The notes under the pieces: generated by a model
The model's database searches: none
Seen by the model: the letters and a program-made list of their open reading frames with translations, nothing else
What the model was told of the DNA's origin: nothing
NCBI RefSeq assembly: GCF_000686725.1
Contig: NZ_JMLK01000006.1
Coordinates: 310,001 to 374,000 of the forward strand
Length of the DNA: 64,000 nt
Reading direction: 5' to 3'
Source of the DNA: Clostridium akagii DSM 12554
Lineage (GTDB): Bacteria; Bacillota; Clostridia; Clostridiales; Clostridiaceae
Part shown: positions 16,264 through 23,360 of the stretch, in pieces
How the letters are laid out: every line of letters begins with the position of its first letter
Numbering within the stretch: the stretch's first letter is position 1
Position numbers and translations under genes: made by a program

Positions 16264-16637
16264 TATTTATCACCTTTTTTATTTTTTTTTAATTTAAAAG
16301 CAATCTGGGCGTTTACGGCGTCAAAAATCATATCGTATGTTTCTTTATCTATATTATTATCAGTAATGATTTTTTCATCAATTAAAGAAGTAATAAAATC
16401 ATCAATTAGATTAGCTTTAATTTTCCCATTTAAATTTTTTTCTTCGCTTCTTCCATTTAAAAAATCCAATGAAACATTAAAAAAGTTGGCAATCTTATTT
16501 ACAACATCAGATGAGCCACCTCTTTTCCCTATTTCAATCATTCTTATTGTGGATGCAGAAACTCCGATTTTTTTCGCCAATCCTTCTTGAGTTAAATTTG
16601 ATTGTAGTCTTAAAGATTTTAAAATATTACCATTCAT
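16263..16637 (-). CDS. phage repressor, XRE family
   Basis: 124 aa. HTH_3 at residues 5-60 (LKSLRLQSNLTQEGLAKKIGVSASTIRMIEIGKRGG) and a short C-terminal dimer domain without a LexA-type protease. It is transcribed leftward with the integrase and lies across from a Cro-like gene. Three AGCAC-type dyads in the divergent region are its probable operators, so it is likely the lysogeny repressor. Confidence 0.85.
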   Translation of the reverse strand: MNGNILKSLRLQSNLTQEGLAKKIGVSASTIRMIEIGKRGGSSDVVNKIANFFNVSLDFLNGRSEEKNLNGKIKANLIDDFITSLIDEKIITDNNIDKETYDMIFDAVNAQIAFKLKKNKKGDK

Positions 16638-16677
16638 TTTAATTCCTCCAAATGTTATTTACTATTATTATAATAAT

Positions 16678-16692
16678 AGCACAGTTCGTGCG
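16678..16692. promoter_or_regulatory. operator 1
   Basis: AGCACAGTTCGTGCG, an imperfect dyad matching the perfect site at 16823. It is about 40 bases upstream of the repressor start, so it can control leftward transcription. Confidence 0.65.
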
Positions 16693-16700
16693 TAAATCAA

Positions 16701-16715
16701 GCGAACGTATGTGCT
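16701..16715. promoter_or_regulatory. operator 2
   Basis: GCGAACGTATGTGCT; its reverse complement AGCACATACGTTCGC matches the other operators in the AGCAC half and in the GTTCG block. It is 8 bases from operator 1. Confidence 0.5.
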
Positions 16716-16743
16716 TAGTGTAGAAAATTTGTTCTACACTAAG
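16714..16743. repeat. perfect 12-bp inverted repeat between repressor and cro
   Basis: CTTAGTGTAGAA-AATTTG-TTCTACACTAAG. It could be a binding site for a second regulator or a hairpin that insulates the divergent promoters; no T tract follows. Confidence 0.7.
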
Positions 16744-16797
16744 CTACATAACAACGGTTTCATCACATCACGAAATGTGATTAAATTTGACATAATA

Positions 16798-16825
16798 TTG
16801 GGCAATATAAGAGTTTAAGTATAGC
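16798..16825 (+). promoter_or_regulatory. probable rightward early promoter
   Basis: TTGGGC at 16798 and TATAGC at 16820 with 16 bases between. The -10 overlaps operator 3, which fits repression. A TTGACA at 16787 has no -10 at the right distance. Confidence 0.4.
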
Positions 16826-16837
16826 ACGGTTCGTGCT
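16823..16837. promoter_or_regulatory. operator 3 (perfect dyad)
   Basis: AGCACG-GTT-CGTGCT, 6-bp perfect arms. It lies 30 bases before the Cro-like start and covers the probable -10. Confidence 0.7.
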
Positions 16838-16866
16838 GTAATTTGTATATGGAAGCGAGGTGGAAA

Positions 16867-17100
16867 ATGACTTTTAAAGATTTAAGAATTAAGTCAGGAC
16901 TAACAGAAAATACAGCAGCTAAAAAACTTGGTATAAAAGAAGCAACTTATCGTAAATATGAATATTCTATGAGGTTGCCAGGTAAATTAATACTATTACA
17001 AATGAAAGAAGTTTTCAAGTGTACAGGAGATGAATTATTAGATGCATTTAATTGTCACAAGGAGGTGCAAATAAAGAGATATGGAAAAACAAACCCTTGA
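16867..17100 (+). CDS. Cro-like XRE regulator
   Basis: 77 aa from the ATG at 16867, which has GAGGTGG 4-10 bases upstream; an ATG at 16849 is in frame but lacks a site. A single HTH (FKDLRIKSGLTENTAAKKLGIKEATYRKYE) fills the protein. Divergent from the repressor and first in the rightward early operon, the place of cro in lambdoid circuits. Confidence 0.8.
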   Translation: MTFKDLRIKSGLTENTAAKKLGIKEATYRKYEYSMRLPGKLILLQMKEVFKCTGDELLDAFNCHKEVQIKRYGKTNP

Positions 17101-17227
17101 AAATAATTTATATGAAAATTTAAAAAAGTTTTCTATAGAAGATGTACAAGCTATTATTGAAAAATCTAAACAAGAAATAAAGGAACGTATTACCGTTCAG
17201 AAGCATATTATAAATAAAAATTCATAA
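17081..17227 (+). CDS. 48-aa early phage protein
   Basis: ATG at 17081 preceded by AAGGAGGTGCAAATAAAG; it overlaps the Cro-like gene by 20 bases. Highly charged helix (NLKKFSIEDVQAIIEKSKQE). Function unknown. Confidence 0.6.
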   Translation: MEKQTLENNLYENLKKFSIEDVQAIIEKSKQEIKERITVQKHIINKNS

Positions 17228-17242
17228 CGTGGGGAGTTATTT

Positions 17243-17386
17243 ATGGGAAAAAAGAAGACAAGAGAATTGAAAGTGGTGATTATCAATCCCGAAGCAATTG
17301 AAGGAGCTAGAAAGAAGGCAACTGAAATAGCGGTTGAATTGTATATGAAAGCTATTAGGGACGGAAGAATAAAACCAATAAATTAA
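17243..17386 (+). CDS. 47-aa early phage protein
   Basis: ATG behind GTGGGGAGTT. Basic N-terminus (GKKKTRELKVVIINPEAIEG) then a helix (ARKKATEIAVELYMKAIRDG). It shares the pattern V-V plus helix with the next gene, so both may be related small phage proteins. Confidence 0.6.
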   Translation: MGKKKTRELKVVIINPEAIEGARKKATEIAVELYMKAIRDGRIKPIN

Positions 17387-17494
17387 TCAGAAATCGGATT
17401 AGAAAATGAGTAACAATAATCACTTCTAACAAATATCGTATCTAACGTAGGACAAGCACTTGAAGAAATAAAAAAGACTAAGGAGAGAAAAATA

Positions 17495-17647
17495 ATGGTA
17501 AACAGTAAGAAAGAACTAACGTTTGTGGTAACAAAACAGCCAAGCCAAGATGCCATGAAGTTTTTAGCTAATTTTGTGTATCGAATGTGTTTGGAGGGTA
17601 AGATCAAAACACTTCAAGAAAATAAGCAAGAGGAGAAAGCGTCTTAA
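17495..17647 (+). CDS. 50-aa early phage protein
   Basis: ATG behind AAGGAGAGAAA. Reads NSKKELTFVVTKQPSQDAMK then FLANFVYRMC. Many Firmicute phages carry such a short protein just ahead of the ParB-like gene. No function is known to me. Confidence 0.62.
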   Translation: MVNSKKELTFVVTKQPSQDAMKFLANFVYRMCLEGKIKTLQENKQEEKAS

Positions 17648-17681
17648 TAGTTACGAGGTTATTATAGGCAATAAGGAAGTG

Positions 17682-18692
17682 ATGAAAATAAAATTTAATG
17701 ATATAAAAGTTAATTCTGAATTTAAGCATTTGTTGCCACCACTTGGAGAGGAACAGAAAGTAGAACTAGAAAAAGACATTATAAAAAATGGCTGCTTAAA
17801 TCCATTGATGGTTTGGCAAAACATATTAATAGATGGGCATCACAGATATGAAATTTGTACTAGAAATAATATACCATTCGACCTTACAGAAATGGAGTTT
17901 AAGGACAAGCTAGAAGCTATGGAGTGGGCTTGGAGTAATCAGAAGAATAGAAGGAATTTAAATAAGTATGAATTGGCTGAAATAGCTTTGAAATTTAAAC
18001 CAGTAATAGAAGCTAAAGCAAAAGAAAATTTATCACTAGTAGGTGGAGATAAAAAGAGTGAAAATGCAAAATCACCTTTGATGAATCCACCAAAGGTGAT
18101 AGAAAAGCCAATAAATACAAGAAAAGAATTATCTCAGATATCAGGGGTATCAGAAGATACTATTTATAAAGTAGAAGTTATAAAAGAGCAGGGAACGGAG
18201 GAAATAAAGAAACAAGCTGCAGCGGGAGAATTAACAATTAATAATGCTTATGTATTAACTAGATCAGCAACAGAAGCTAAGAAGAAAAATGAAGAACTTG
18301 AAAATGAATACCAGGAAGAGGCTGAAAGAGAAAAAATTGAATTAGAGGAAAAACAAAAGCAAGAAGAGCTTCAACAATCATTACCTGGAAACGCAGTTGT
18401 TCTTGAAAAATTCAGGAAGCCAAAAGAAACTCATATTTTTGGTATTGATGATTTTAATAACTTAACTGAGAAACAATCTAAAGATTGCTTGGATCACACA
18501 AAGAAGTATCAAAACACAATATCTAAAGTAGCAGAATTACACATAGATAATGAATCGCTAATGGCTTGGAATTGTGTTTTGGAAAATCAAACAGAAGTTT
18601 CTCTTGAATTAAGCACTATACAAGTTGCAATACAAAATCTAATAGCAATACAAAATTATTTTAAGGGGGTGGAGAAAAATGAGCAGATATAG
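17682..18692 (+). CDS. phage ParB-like N-terminal-domain protein
   Basis: 336 aa from the ATG at 17682 (AAGGAAGTG before it). The ParB/Sulfiredoxin fold is at 1-100: IKVNSEFKHLLPPLGEEQ, LEKDIIKNGCLNPLMVW, ILIDGHHRYEICTRNNI (DGHHR active-site signature). An HTH-like region (RKELSQISGVSEDTIYKVEVI) follows at about 145-170, then an acidic coiled coil at 215-260. Such phage proteins bind DNA and may act as CTP-dependent clamps or nucleases. Partition is possible but no ParA is present. Confidence 0.8.
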   Translation: MKIKFNDIKVNSEFKHLLPPLGEEQKVELEKDIIKNGCLNPLMVWQNILIDGHHRYEICTRNNIPFDLTEMEFKDKLEAMEWAWSNQKNRRNLNKYELAEIALKFKPVIEAKAKENLSLVGGDKKSENAKSPLMNPPKVIEKPINTRKELSQISGVSEDTIYKVEVIKEQGTEEIKKQAAAGELTINNAYVLTRSATEAKKKNEELENEYQEEAEREKIELEEKQKQEELQQSLPGNAVVLEKFRKPKETHIFGIDDFNNLTEKQSKDCLDHTKKYQNTISKVAELHIDNESLMAWNCVLENQTEVSLELSTIQVAIQNLIAIQNYFKGVEKNEQI

Positions 18693-19080
18693 CGGTCTTG
18701 AAAAAAAGGCAAGAGAAACAATCATTACGCAAATGGATGACATTGGAGAGATTACAACAGAAGAACTTATGGAGATTATAAGACCATACTATATGTTTGA
18801 TATACGTAAGCTTAGAAATCAAGCCTTACGAAGAACAGCTAATAGTCTTATGAGGAATAACAAAGATGATAAAGGCATTAGAACTTGTTTCAGCTGCAAA
18901 AACAAAGAAGGAAAATCAACTTATATAAATATAGACACTACAAAAGATTTAAAGGCTCTTGAAAAAATTGAATTGCAGTTAGTAAAAAAATACAAAGGAC
19001 TAAATGCATCCAAGAAAAAAGTTAAGCTGAGAATGGAAGCATTATCAGATCAAATAAAGATTAATGAGGAGGCTATATAA
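18679..19080 (+). CDS. hypothetical phage protein, 133 aa
   Basis: ATG overlaps the ParB-like gene by 14 bases and follows GGGGGTGG. A helical N-terminus (ARETIITQMDDIGEITTEELMEII) resembles a small winged-helix; a CFSCKN pair sits near residue 71. The C-terminus is a basic helix. It is probably a DNA-binding early protein; family not recognised. Confidence 0.68.
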   Translation: MSRYSGLEKKARETIITQMDDIGEITTEELMEIIRPYYMFDIRKLRNQALRRTANSLMRNNKDDKGIRTCFSCKNKEGKSTYINIDTTKDLKALEKIELQLVKKYKGLNASKKKVKLRMEALSDQIKINEEAI

Positions 19081-19302
19081 ATGAACCGAGATAAAGTATT
19101 GGGTTATGTATCAGCATTGATAGATGGTTATGTAAATAAGGAAGAAAGAGCAAGAAAATCATCCGAGAAAAGAAATTTATTAATAATTATAGAGGATTTA
19201 AATAATTTAAAGGGATTTATAGAAGAAGCTGCTCTTGAGGGACAAACTCAAGAACAACCAAGAAAATTTATACCTGAAGATAGTAATGGAAAACATTATT
19301 AA
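19081..19302 (+). CDS. hypothetical phage protein, 73 aa
   Basis: ATG directly follows the TAA of the preceding gene, with GAGGAGG 8 bases upstream, so the two are coupled. Charged and helical (LIIIEDLNNLKGFIEEAALEGQ). Function unknown. Confidence 0.62.
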   Translation: MNRDKVLGYVSALIDGYVNKEERARKSSEKRNLLIIIEDLNNLKGFIEEAALEGQTQEQPRKFIPEDSNGKHY

Positions 19303-19321
19303 GATAGTGAAAAATGTACAT

Positions 19322-19597
19322 CTAATTAAAAATATTGTCATTGATGTATTTCCACTGCTTTTCAGTTAGCCAACCTTGTTTATTATCGCTAACTTCAATG
19401 GCTATTAAACGATCATTTTTATCCAGATATTGAGTGATTTTATCAGAAACTTGGTTAACGGTAAGATTCGATTTTATAAGATATGAAGATTTCCAATAAG
19501 AACACCAATCACCAGTAGAGGAATCTTTTATAGCTTTAATAACATCTTCATATTTTTGGCCAGGATCATTTAAATCATAAGTAATCATATAAACCAT
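19322..19597 (-). CDS. SinR/Cas2-like small protein
   Basis: 91 aa from the ATG at 19595-19597, with GGAAAGGTGG upstream on that strand. MVYMITYDLNDPGQKYEDVIKA is the classic first strand and helix of the ferredoxin-like fold shared by Cas2 and the phage SinR-type proteins. WCSYWKSSYLIKSN and RLIAIEVSDNKQGWL follow. Cas2 binds Cas1 or cleaves nucleic acid; no Cas1 or CRISPR array is here, so this is the stand-alone type. It is the only leftward gene within the early region and must have its own promoter. Confidence 0.68.
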   Translation of the reverse strand: MVYMITYDLNDPGQKYEDVIKAIKDSSTGDWCSYWKSSYLIKSNLTVNQVSDKITQYLDKNDRLIAIEVSDNKQGWLTEKQWKYINDNIFN

Positions 19598-19674
19598 CGA
19601 CAATTCACCACCTTTCCCCAATATTTTACCATAATCGGACAAGTTATACAAAATATAAATCAGGAGGACTAACC

Positions 19675-19836
19675 ATGAATAATCGTCAGAAAGTTATTAA
19701 TAAGATAACCAAGTCTAATATAGAGTTTTACAAAAAAATATTAGACTTGGAATTTAGAAAAACAAGAAGAATGATCAGAAGAACGACAAATGATTTAGAC
19801 TTTCATACGTTACTGATTTATAAGAATTTGGGTTGA
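19675..19836 (+). CDS. 53-aa basic early phage protein
   Basis: ATG behind CAGGAGGACTAACC. Very basic and helical (KKILDLEFRKTRRMIRRTTN). Possibly nucleic-acid binding. Confidence 0.6.
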   Translation: MNNRQKVINKITKSNIEFYKKILDLEFRKTRRMIRRTTNDLDFHTLLIYKNLG

Positions 19837-19841
19837 AAAAG

Positions 19842-20015
19842 ATGGAGATAAAATCAATACAACGCATTGGACAGGCTAAATCTAAACATGACTTTATAGG
19901 TAAGAAGACTTTTAACACCAGGGAAGGTAAAACAGTTGCGAAAATAACTTTTGGAGAGGTACTGGATAAGATCTTAAAGGAAGGTGAAAGTAATGATTAT
20001 AATGACAAGCCATAA
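19842..20015 (+). CDS. 57-aa early phage protein
   Basis: ATG at 19842; a TTG at 19833 overlaps the previous stop and is a possible coupled start. Basic N-terminal half (IKSIQRIGQAKSKHDFIGKK), acidic C-terminal half. Unknown function. Confidence 0.55.
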   Translation: MEIKSIQRIGQAKSKHDFIGKKTFNTREGKTVAKITFGEVLDKILKEGESNDYNDKP

Positions 20016-20247
20016 AAACACAGATTCGGTCATTGACCTATCTAATAATAAAATAGTTAAAATTTTAAAACATAAAATTGATGAACAAGTAGCTGAAAAT
20101 AAAAAGCTACTAAATGAAAAATCCAAAACAAGTAAGGAACTCTATGAACTTTATGAAAAGAATCATGAGCTTGAAGTACAAATTGATAGTATGTCGGAAA
20201 TAATATTGGATTTGGAGGCTAGCAATGATGTCAGTATTAAAAGATGA
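19993..20247 (+). CDS. coiled-coil early phage protein
   Basis: ATG at 19993 with AAAGGAAGG at the right distance; GTG at 19984 is the alternative. 84 aa, mostly a coiled coil (HKIDEQVAENKKLLNEKSK, ELYEKNHELEVQID). It overlaps both neighbours. Confidence 0.6.
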   Translation: MIIMTSHKNTDSVIDLSNNKIVKILKHKIDEQVAENKKLLNEKSKTSKELYELYEKNHELEVQIDSMSEIILDLEASNDVSIKR

Positions 20248-20590
20248 AATATATTATTTCAAAGAATTATTAAAAAAACAAAAACTAAGACTTAAAGAGC
20301 TTTACAAGGTTAGTAATGGAGTTGAACATTCTGGAACTATGGATTGTAAAAGACAAATAGAAAGATACGAATCTAAGATCAAAGATTTAGAACAAGAAAT
20401 GGACCAAATACCTAGTAAAGTATTTGAAACAATTACTGAACTAATTAATAGTCAAATGAGAATTTTAAATGAGAATGGTTATTTAATACATGATGCTGAA
20501 AATTTAGAGTTCGTTATATCACAAATCAGATACGACAAAGGGGACGGCTTAATCAAGTTTGATACTACTAAGGAGAATTCAGATGATTAA
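20225..20590 (+). CDS. coiled-coil phage protein, 121 aa
   Basis: ATG within the end of the previous gene, after TTGGAGGC. Residues 10-65 are a charged coiled coil (FKELLKKQKLRLKELYK, CKRQIERYESKIKDLEQEMDQ); the rest is a small globular part. Unknown function. Confidence 0.62.
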   Translation: MMSVLKDEIYYFKELLKKQKLRLKELYKVSNGVEHSGTMDCKRQIERYESKIKDLEQEMDQIPSKVFETITELINSQMRILNENGYLIHDAENLEFVISQIRYDKGDGLIKFDTTKENSDD

Positions 20591-20786
20591 AATTATTGGT
20601 TCTAAGGAGGCTAAAAGCATAATTAATGAGTACAAGCCAAAAGGACTATTTATAATTTTAGATGCTAAAGGTACTTATGTAGGAATAGACAACATGTCAT
20701 GTAATGCATGGACAGAGGAATTTAAAGATTTAAAAGTATGCCTAATGTGGCTGAATGGTTGGAATTTTGAAGATTTGGAGGCGTGA
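20583..20786 (+). CDS. hypothetical phage protein, 67 aa
   Basis: ATG at 20583 follows AAGGAGAATTCAG; the longer frame from 20559 runs through that ribosome site. Reads MIKIIGSKEAKSIINEYKPKG, with FIILDAKGTYVGIDNM and LMWLNGW. It looks like a small alpha-beta fold widespread in clostridial phages. Unknown function. Confidence 0.65.
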   Translation: MIKIIGSKEAKSIINEYKPKGLFIILDAKGTYVGIDNMSCNAWTEEFKDLKVCLMWLNGWNFEDLEA

Positions 20787-20791
20787 AATAA

Positions 20792-21004
20792 ATGATAAGA
20801 AGCCTTTTAGAAAATCAAGGAGTTAATTTAACAGATTTAGAGTTTAAAGAAATTATGACAATAGTAACTGATGATATTAGAGAAAATCGTATCAAGTTCA
20901 ATAAAAAAACAAATATAGAAGAAATGTTCACTATAGCATTAAGAACATTTTGCTTAATGAAAAGAGTCGTAACTTTTGATGTACCCTGGTCAATTATTGA
21001 ATAA
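20792..21004 (+). CDS. hypothetical phage protein, 70 aa
   Basis: ATG 5 bases after the previous stop, with TTGGAGGCG. Reads IRSLLENQGVNLTDLEFKEI and MFTIALRTFCLMKRV. Helical, unknown function. Confidence 0.62.
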   Translation: MIRSLLENQGVNLTDLEFKEIMTIVTDDIRENRIKFNKKTNIEEMFTIALRTFCLMKRVVTFDVPWSIIE

Positions 21005-21024
21005 AGGAAATGGGACACTAAACA

Positions 21025-21096
21025 ATGGTAATATTTGTAAATGATATAGAAGAAATAAACATTACAGAAAAAAGAAAAACACATTATCACTTTTAG
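21025..21096 (+). CDS. possible 23-aa leader or microprotein
   Basis: ATG after AAAGGAAATGGG, 23 codons (VIFVNDIEEINITEKRKTHY). Its end lies in the stem of the terminator at 21077, so it may be an attenuator-like reading frame. Weak. Confidence 0.3.
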   Translation: MVIFVNDIEEINITEKRKTHYHF

Positions 21097-21116
21097 AGAG
21101 CAGACAATGTGTTTTT
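21077..21116 (+). terminator. terminator at the end of the first early operon
   Basis: Stem AAACACATT/AATGTGTTT with a 20-nt loop and TTTTT. Confidence 0.6.
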
Positions 21117-21318
21117 AATGAAAGATTGTGTAAAAAACCTTATGTATTTATTTTAAACCTAATCATGTTGTATAGTCAAGAACTCTTTATTTTAAAAGAC
21201 TTAAAGCCCTTGTAATGGGTATTATCTTATCGACTACACTAGCAAATTAAACATAAGGTAAAAACACATATCTTTATTTCTCTGTAAATAAAACTTACTT
21301 AATACTGGAGGATAAGAA

Positions 21319-22053
21319 ATGCCATACAGAGAGAAAAAAATATACAGTGGAAAAATAAAAGAGGTAGAAATATATCCAATCTCTATTCAGGAGAGAAAAC
21401 AGCCAAGGGGGAAAAAGGTAAAGGAATCTCTCAACAAGCAAAAAAACCTAAATGATAAGAATGCAAAGAAACATTGTATAAGATTACTAAATACAAATTT
21501 CACCAATGATGATTTAGCATTACATCTTACGTATACAGATAAAGAGTTGCCAATAGATGAAAAAGAAGCCAGAAGAGATATAACAAATTATATCCGCAGA
21601 ATAAAACACTATAGAAAAAAGCAAGGACTGCCTCCGTTAAAATACGTAGCAGTAATTGAATATGGCAAGGAGAGGAAAAGAATACATCATCATATCGTAA
21701 TTAGCGGCATGGATAGAGATGTAGTAGAACAGCTATGGGGAAAAGGACGAGCTAATGCAGACAGATTAGAAGAGGATGAATCCGGCTTTGAAGGATTAGC
21801 TAGATATATTACGAAAGACCCAAAAGGAAATAAACGCTGGGTGCAATCCAAAAATCTAAAACAACCAATTATAAAAGTTAATGATTTTAAATTCAGCAGA
21901 AAGAAAGTAGAAGAATTGGCAAGGGCTCAAGGAGATAGAGCAGTCTTTCAAAAACTTTATCCTGGTTATATTCTGAATGAATGCAAAGTGTTTGTAAATG
22001 AAATCACGGCAGGTACTTATTTATATATTAAAATGCGAAAATTAAAAATTTAA
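21319..22053 (+). CDS. HUH-endonuclease replication initiator (rolling-circle type)
   Basis: 244 aa, ATG after ACTGGAGG. RKRIHHHIVISGM is the metal-binding HUH motif and GLARYITKDPKGNKRW holds the likely catalytic Tyr. LALHLTYTDKELP and EARRDITNYIRRIKHYRKK fit the N-terminal part of phage/plasmid rolling-circle Rep proteins. It nicks one strand at an origin and stays bound through Tyr. It replaces the DnaC/helicase-loader set usual in siphoviruses of this size; no helicase or primase is seen nearby. Confidence 0.85.
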   Translation: MPYREKKIYSGKIKEVEIYPISIQERKQPRGKKVKESLNKQKNLNDKNAKKHCIRLLNTNFTNDDLALHLTYTDKELPIDEKEARRDITNYIRRIKHYRKKQGLPPLKYVAVIEYGKERKRIHHHIVISGMDRDVVEQLWGKGRANADRLEEDESGFEGLARYITKDPKGNKRWVQSKNLKQPIIKVNDFKFSRKKVEELARAQGDRAVFQKLYPGYILNECKVFVNEITAGTYLYIKMRKLKI

Positions 22054-22064
22054 GGAATGATTGA

Positions 22065-22223
22065 ATGATACAAATAAAGGAACTTACAGAACTTGAAAAA
22101 CTTAAACTTTCGTTCAAATATAGTATTTCAGAAATACATAAAAAATCATTAGAGGAGAGGATAAACAAAATTGAAAGTTCCCAATTAAATATATTTGGAG
22201 AGGTGCAAAATGGAAGAAAATAA
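22065..22223 (+). CDS. 52-aa phage protein
   Basis: ATG 11 bases after the Rep stop, behind TAAGGAATG. Helical (IQIKELTELEKLKLSFKYS). It overlaps the next gene. Unknown function. Confidence 0.5.
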   Translation: MIQIKELTELEKLKLSFKYSISEIHKKSLEERINKIESSQLNIFGEVQNGRK

Positions 22224-22584
22224 ATATTGTGAAATATGCGGAGAACCAGGGGAAAAACATCATATAGTTTTTAGGGGTAAATGTGCTGCAATGATAAATG
22301 CAAAAATAAATTATAAGTATTTATGCGGTGAACATCATAGAACAGGCAAGGAAGCGCCACATAACAATAGGCAAGTAGATATAAAGTATAAACTAGAACT
22401 CCAAAAGAAGTTATTCCAAATGTTTAGTAATAATTATTACCATAAAACAGAAATTGCAGAATTGCTTGAGATAAAACCTAAAGAAGTGGATCAGTTTGCT
22501 AAAACCTTAATGTGGTATTCAGAAGGATATAAAAGCCTAGACATAGTTATTAAATGTATGGGAGGAGGATTATATGCTAAGTGA
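22210..22584 (+). CDS. HNH-like zinc-site phage protein
   Basis: ATG at 22210 with GGAGAGGTG upstream. CEICGEPGEKHHIVFRGKC followed by YLCGEHHRTGKEAPH has the C-x2-C, HH and C-x2-HH pattern of HNH nucleases. The C-terminal half is helical (NYYHKTEIAELLEIKPKEVDQ), like a small HTH. Length 124 aa. It may be a nuclease for recombination, or a defective Zn-binding protein. Confidence 0.65.
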   Translation: MEENKYCEICGEPGEKHHIVFRGKCAAMINAKINYKYLCGEHHRTGKEAPHNNRQVDIKYKLELQKKLFQMFSNNYYHKTEIAELLEIKPKEVDQFAKTLMWYSEGYKSLDIVIKCMGGGLYAK

Positions 22585-22828
22585 TTCAGAAAAATTGGAA
22601 TTAATCAATGCCATGGAGTTCATTGAAGATGATGCAGATGGAGAAAATTGTACTTCTGTCACAGTAAAAGACACTAAGATCAATAGAGATATTCTTAACA
22701 AAATTGGCTTTGATAGAAGCTACCTAGAATATGAAGGCTTGATTGATGAATATGGAGATATAAACGTGGCACCTATAGCCTTTAAATATTGCAACTGGTG
22801 GTCTGAATACTATTTTACTCATAGATAA
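22574..22828 (+). CDS. hypothetical phage protein, 84 aa
   Basis: ATG overlaps the previous gene by 11 bases behind GGGAGGAGG. Acidic (DSEKLELINAMEFIEDDADG), ends with FKYCNWWSEYYFTHR. Unknown function. Confidence 0.6.
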   Translation: MLSDSEKLELINAMEFIEDDADGENCTSVTVKDTKINRDILNKIGFDRSYLEYEGLIDEYGDINVAPIAFKYCNWWSEYYFTHR

Positions 22829-22879
22829 AATTCAATACATCACATTATGAAAATATTACGAAGGAAGTGAGGTGGTTAA

Positions 22880-23095
22880 ATGTTTACTGGAAGAGTGAAT
22901 CTAGTAAAAAGAAATAAATTAATTCATGTAGGCTTTACGATGAACGGTTGTATGGTAAGTGGTTGCAATACCACATGGGATATTAGAGATAAAGTAGCGG
23001 AAGGTAATTCGTCTGAGGTTACATGTAAAAGGTGTAAAAAGTTACTAGAAAAAGCAGATGAAAATGGGCATGCTATTCTAAGCCCAAGAAAATAA
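22880..23095 (+). CDS. zinc-ribbon-like phage protein, 71 aa
   Basis: ATG after GGAAGTGAGGTGG. HVGFTMNGCMVSGCNTTWDI and VTCKRCKKLLEKA give C-x4-C and C-x2-C pairs. Common small early protein in clostridial phages; unknown function. Confidence 0.65.
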   Translation: MFTGRVNLVKRNKLIHVGFTMNGCMVSGCNTTWDIRDKVAEGNSSEVTCKRCKKLLEKADENGHAILSPRK

Positions 23096-23134
23096 ATTGA
23101 AAACAATGCGTAACAACGAAAGAAGGAGTGAAAA

Positions 23135-23194
23135 GTGAAAAATATATTAGAATTTCCATACTTTAATCCTGGTATGCCAGGTTACGAGGTTTGA
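23135..23194 (+). CDS. possible 19-aa leader peptide
   Basis: GTG at 23135 behind GAAGGAG reads VKNILEFPYFNPGMPGYEV and stops with TGA. It precedes the structured leader of the PP-loop gene and could be a regulatory uORF. Support is only the ribosome site. Confidence 0.35.
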   Translation: MKNILEFPYFNPGMPGYEV

Positions 23195-23356
23195 GCCTAC
23201 ACAGGGCAATAGGTTAGCAACCCTAGAATGAACCGTAAAAGTGTTTAGTTAAAGTATAAAGTTCTCTATTAGTTGCTTCAATTTATAGCTAATAAGTTGG
23301 AATGGGAAGCTTTGAGAGCTGACCTCACTAGATGTGTAAAAACATTTAGAAGGTCA
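23195..23356 (+). promoter_or_regulatory. structured leader of the PAPS-reductase-like gene
   Basis: The 162 bases have several helices: AGGGCAATAGGTT with AACCCT near 23210-23235, AGCTTTGAGAGCT at 23308-23320, and a hairpin 23320-23356 (TGACCT/AGGTCA outer stem, TAGATG/CATTTA inner stem). The 3' arm contains AGAAGG, the ribosome site of the GTG at 23361, so folding would hide it. It is not a riboswitch class I recognise. Confidence 0.45.
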
Positions 23357-23360
23357 AAGT

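Noticed and set aside
22210-22584. homing endonuclease
   Set aside because: Has an HNH-like zinc pattern, but the second half looks like a small HTH and no intron or inserted gene surrounds it; kept as HNH-like only.
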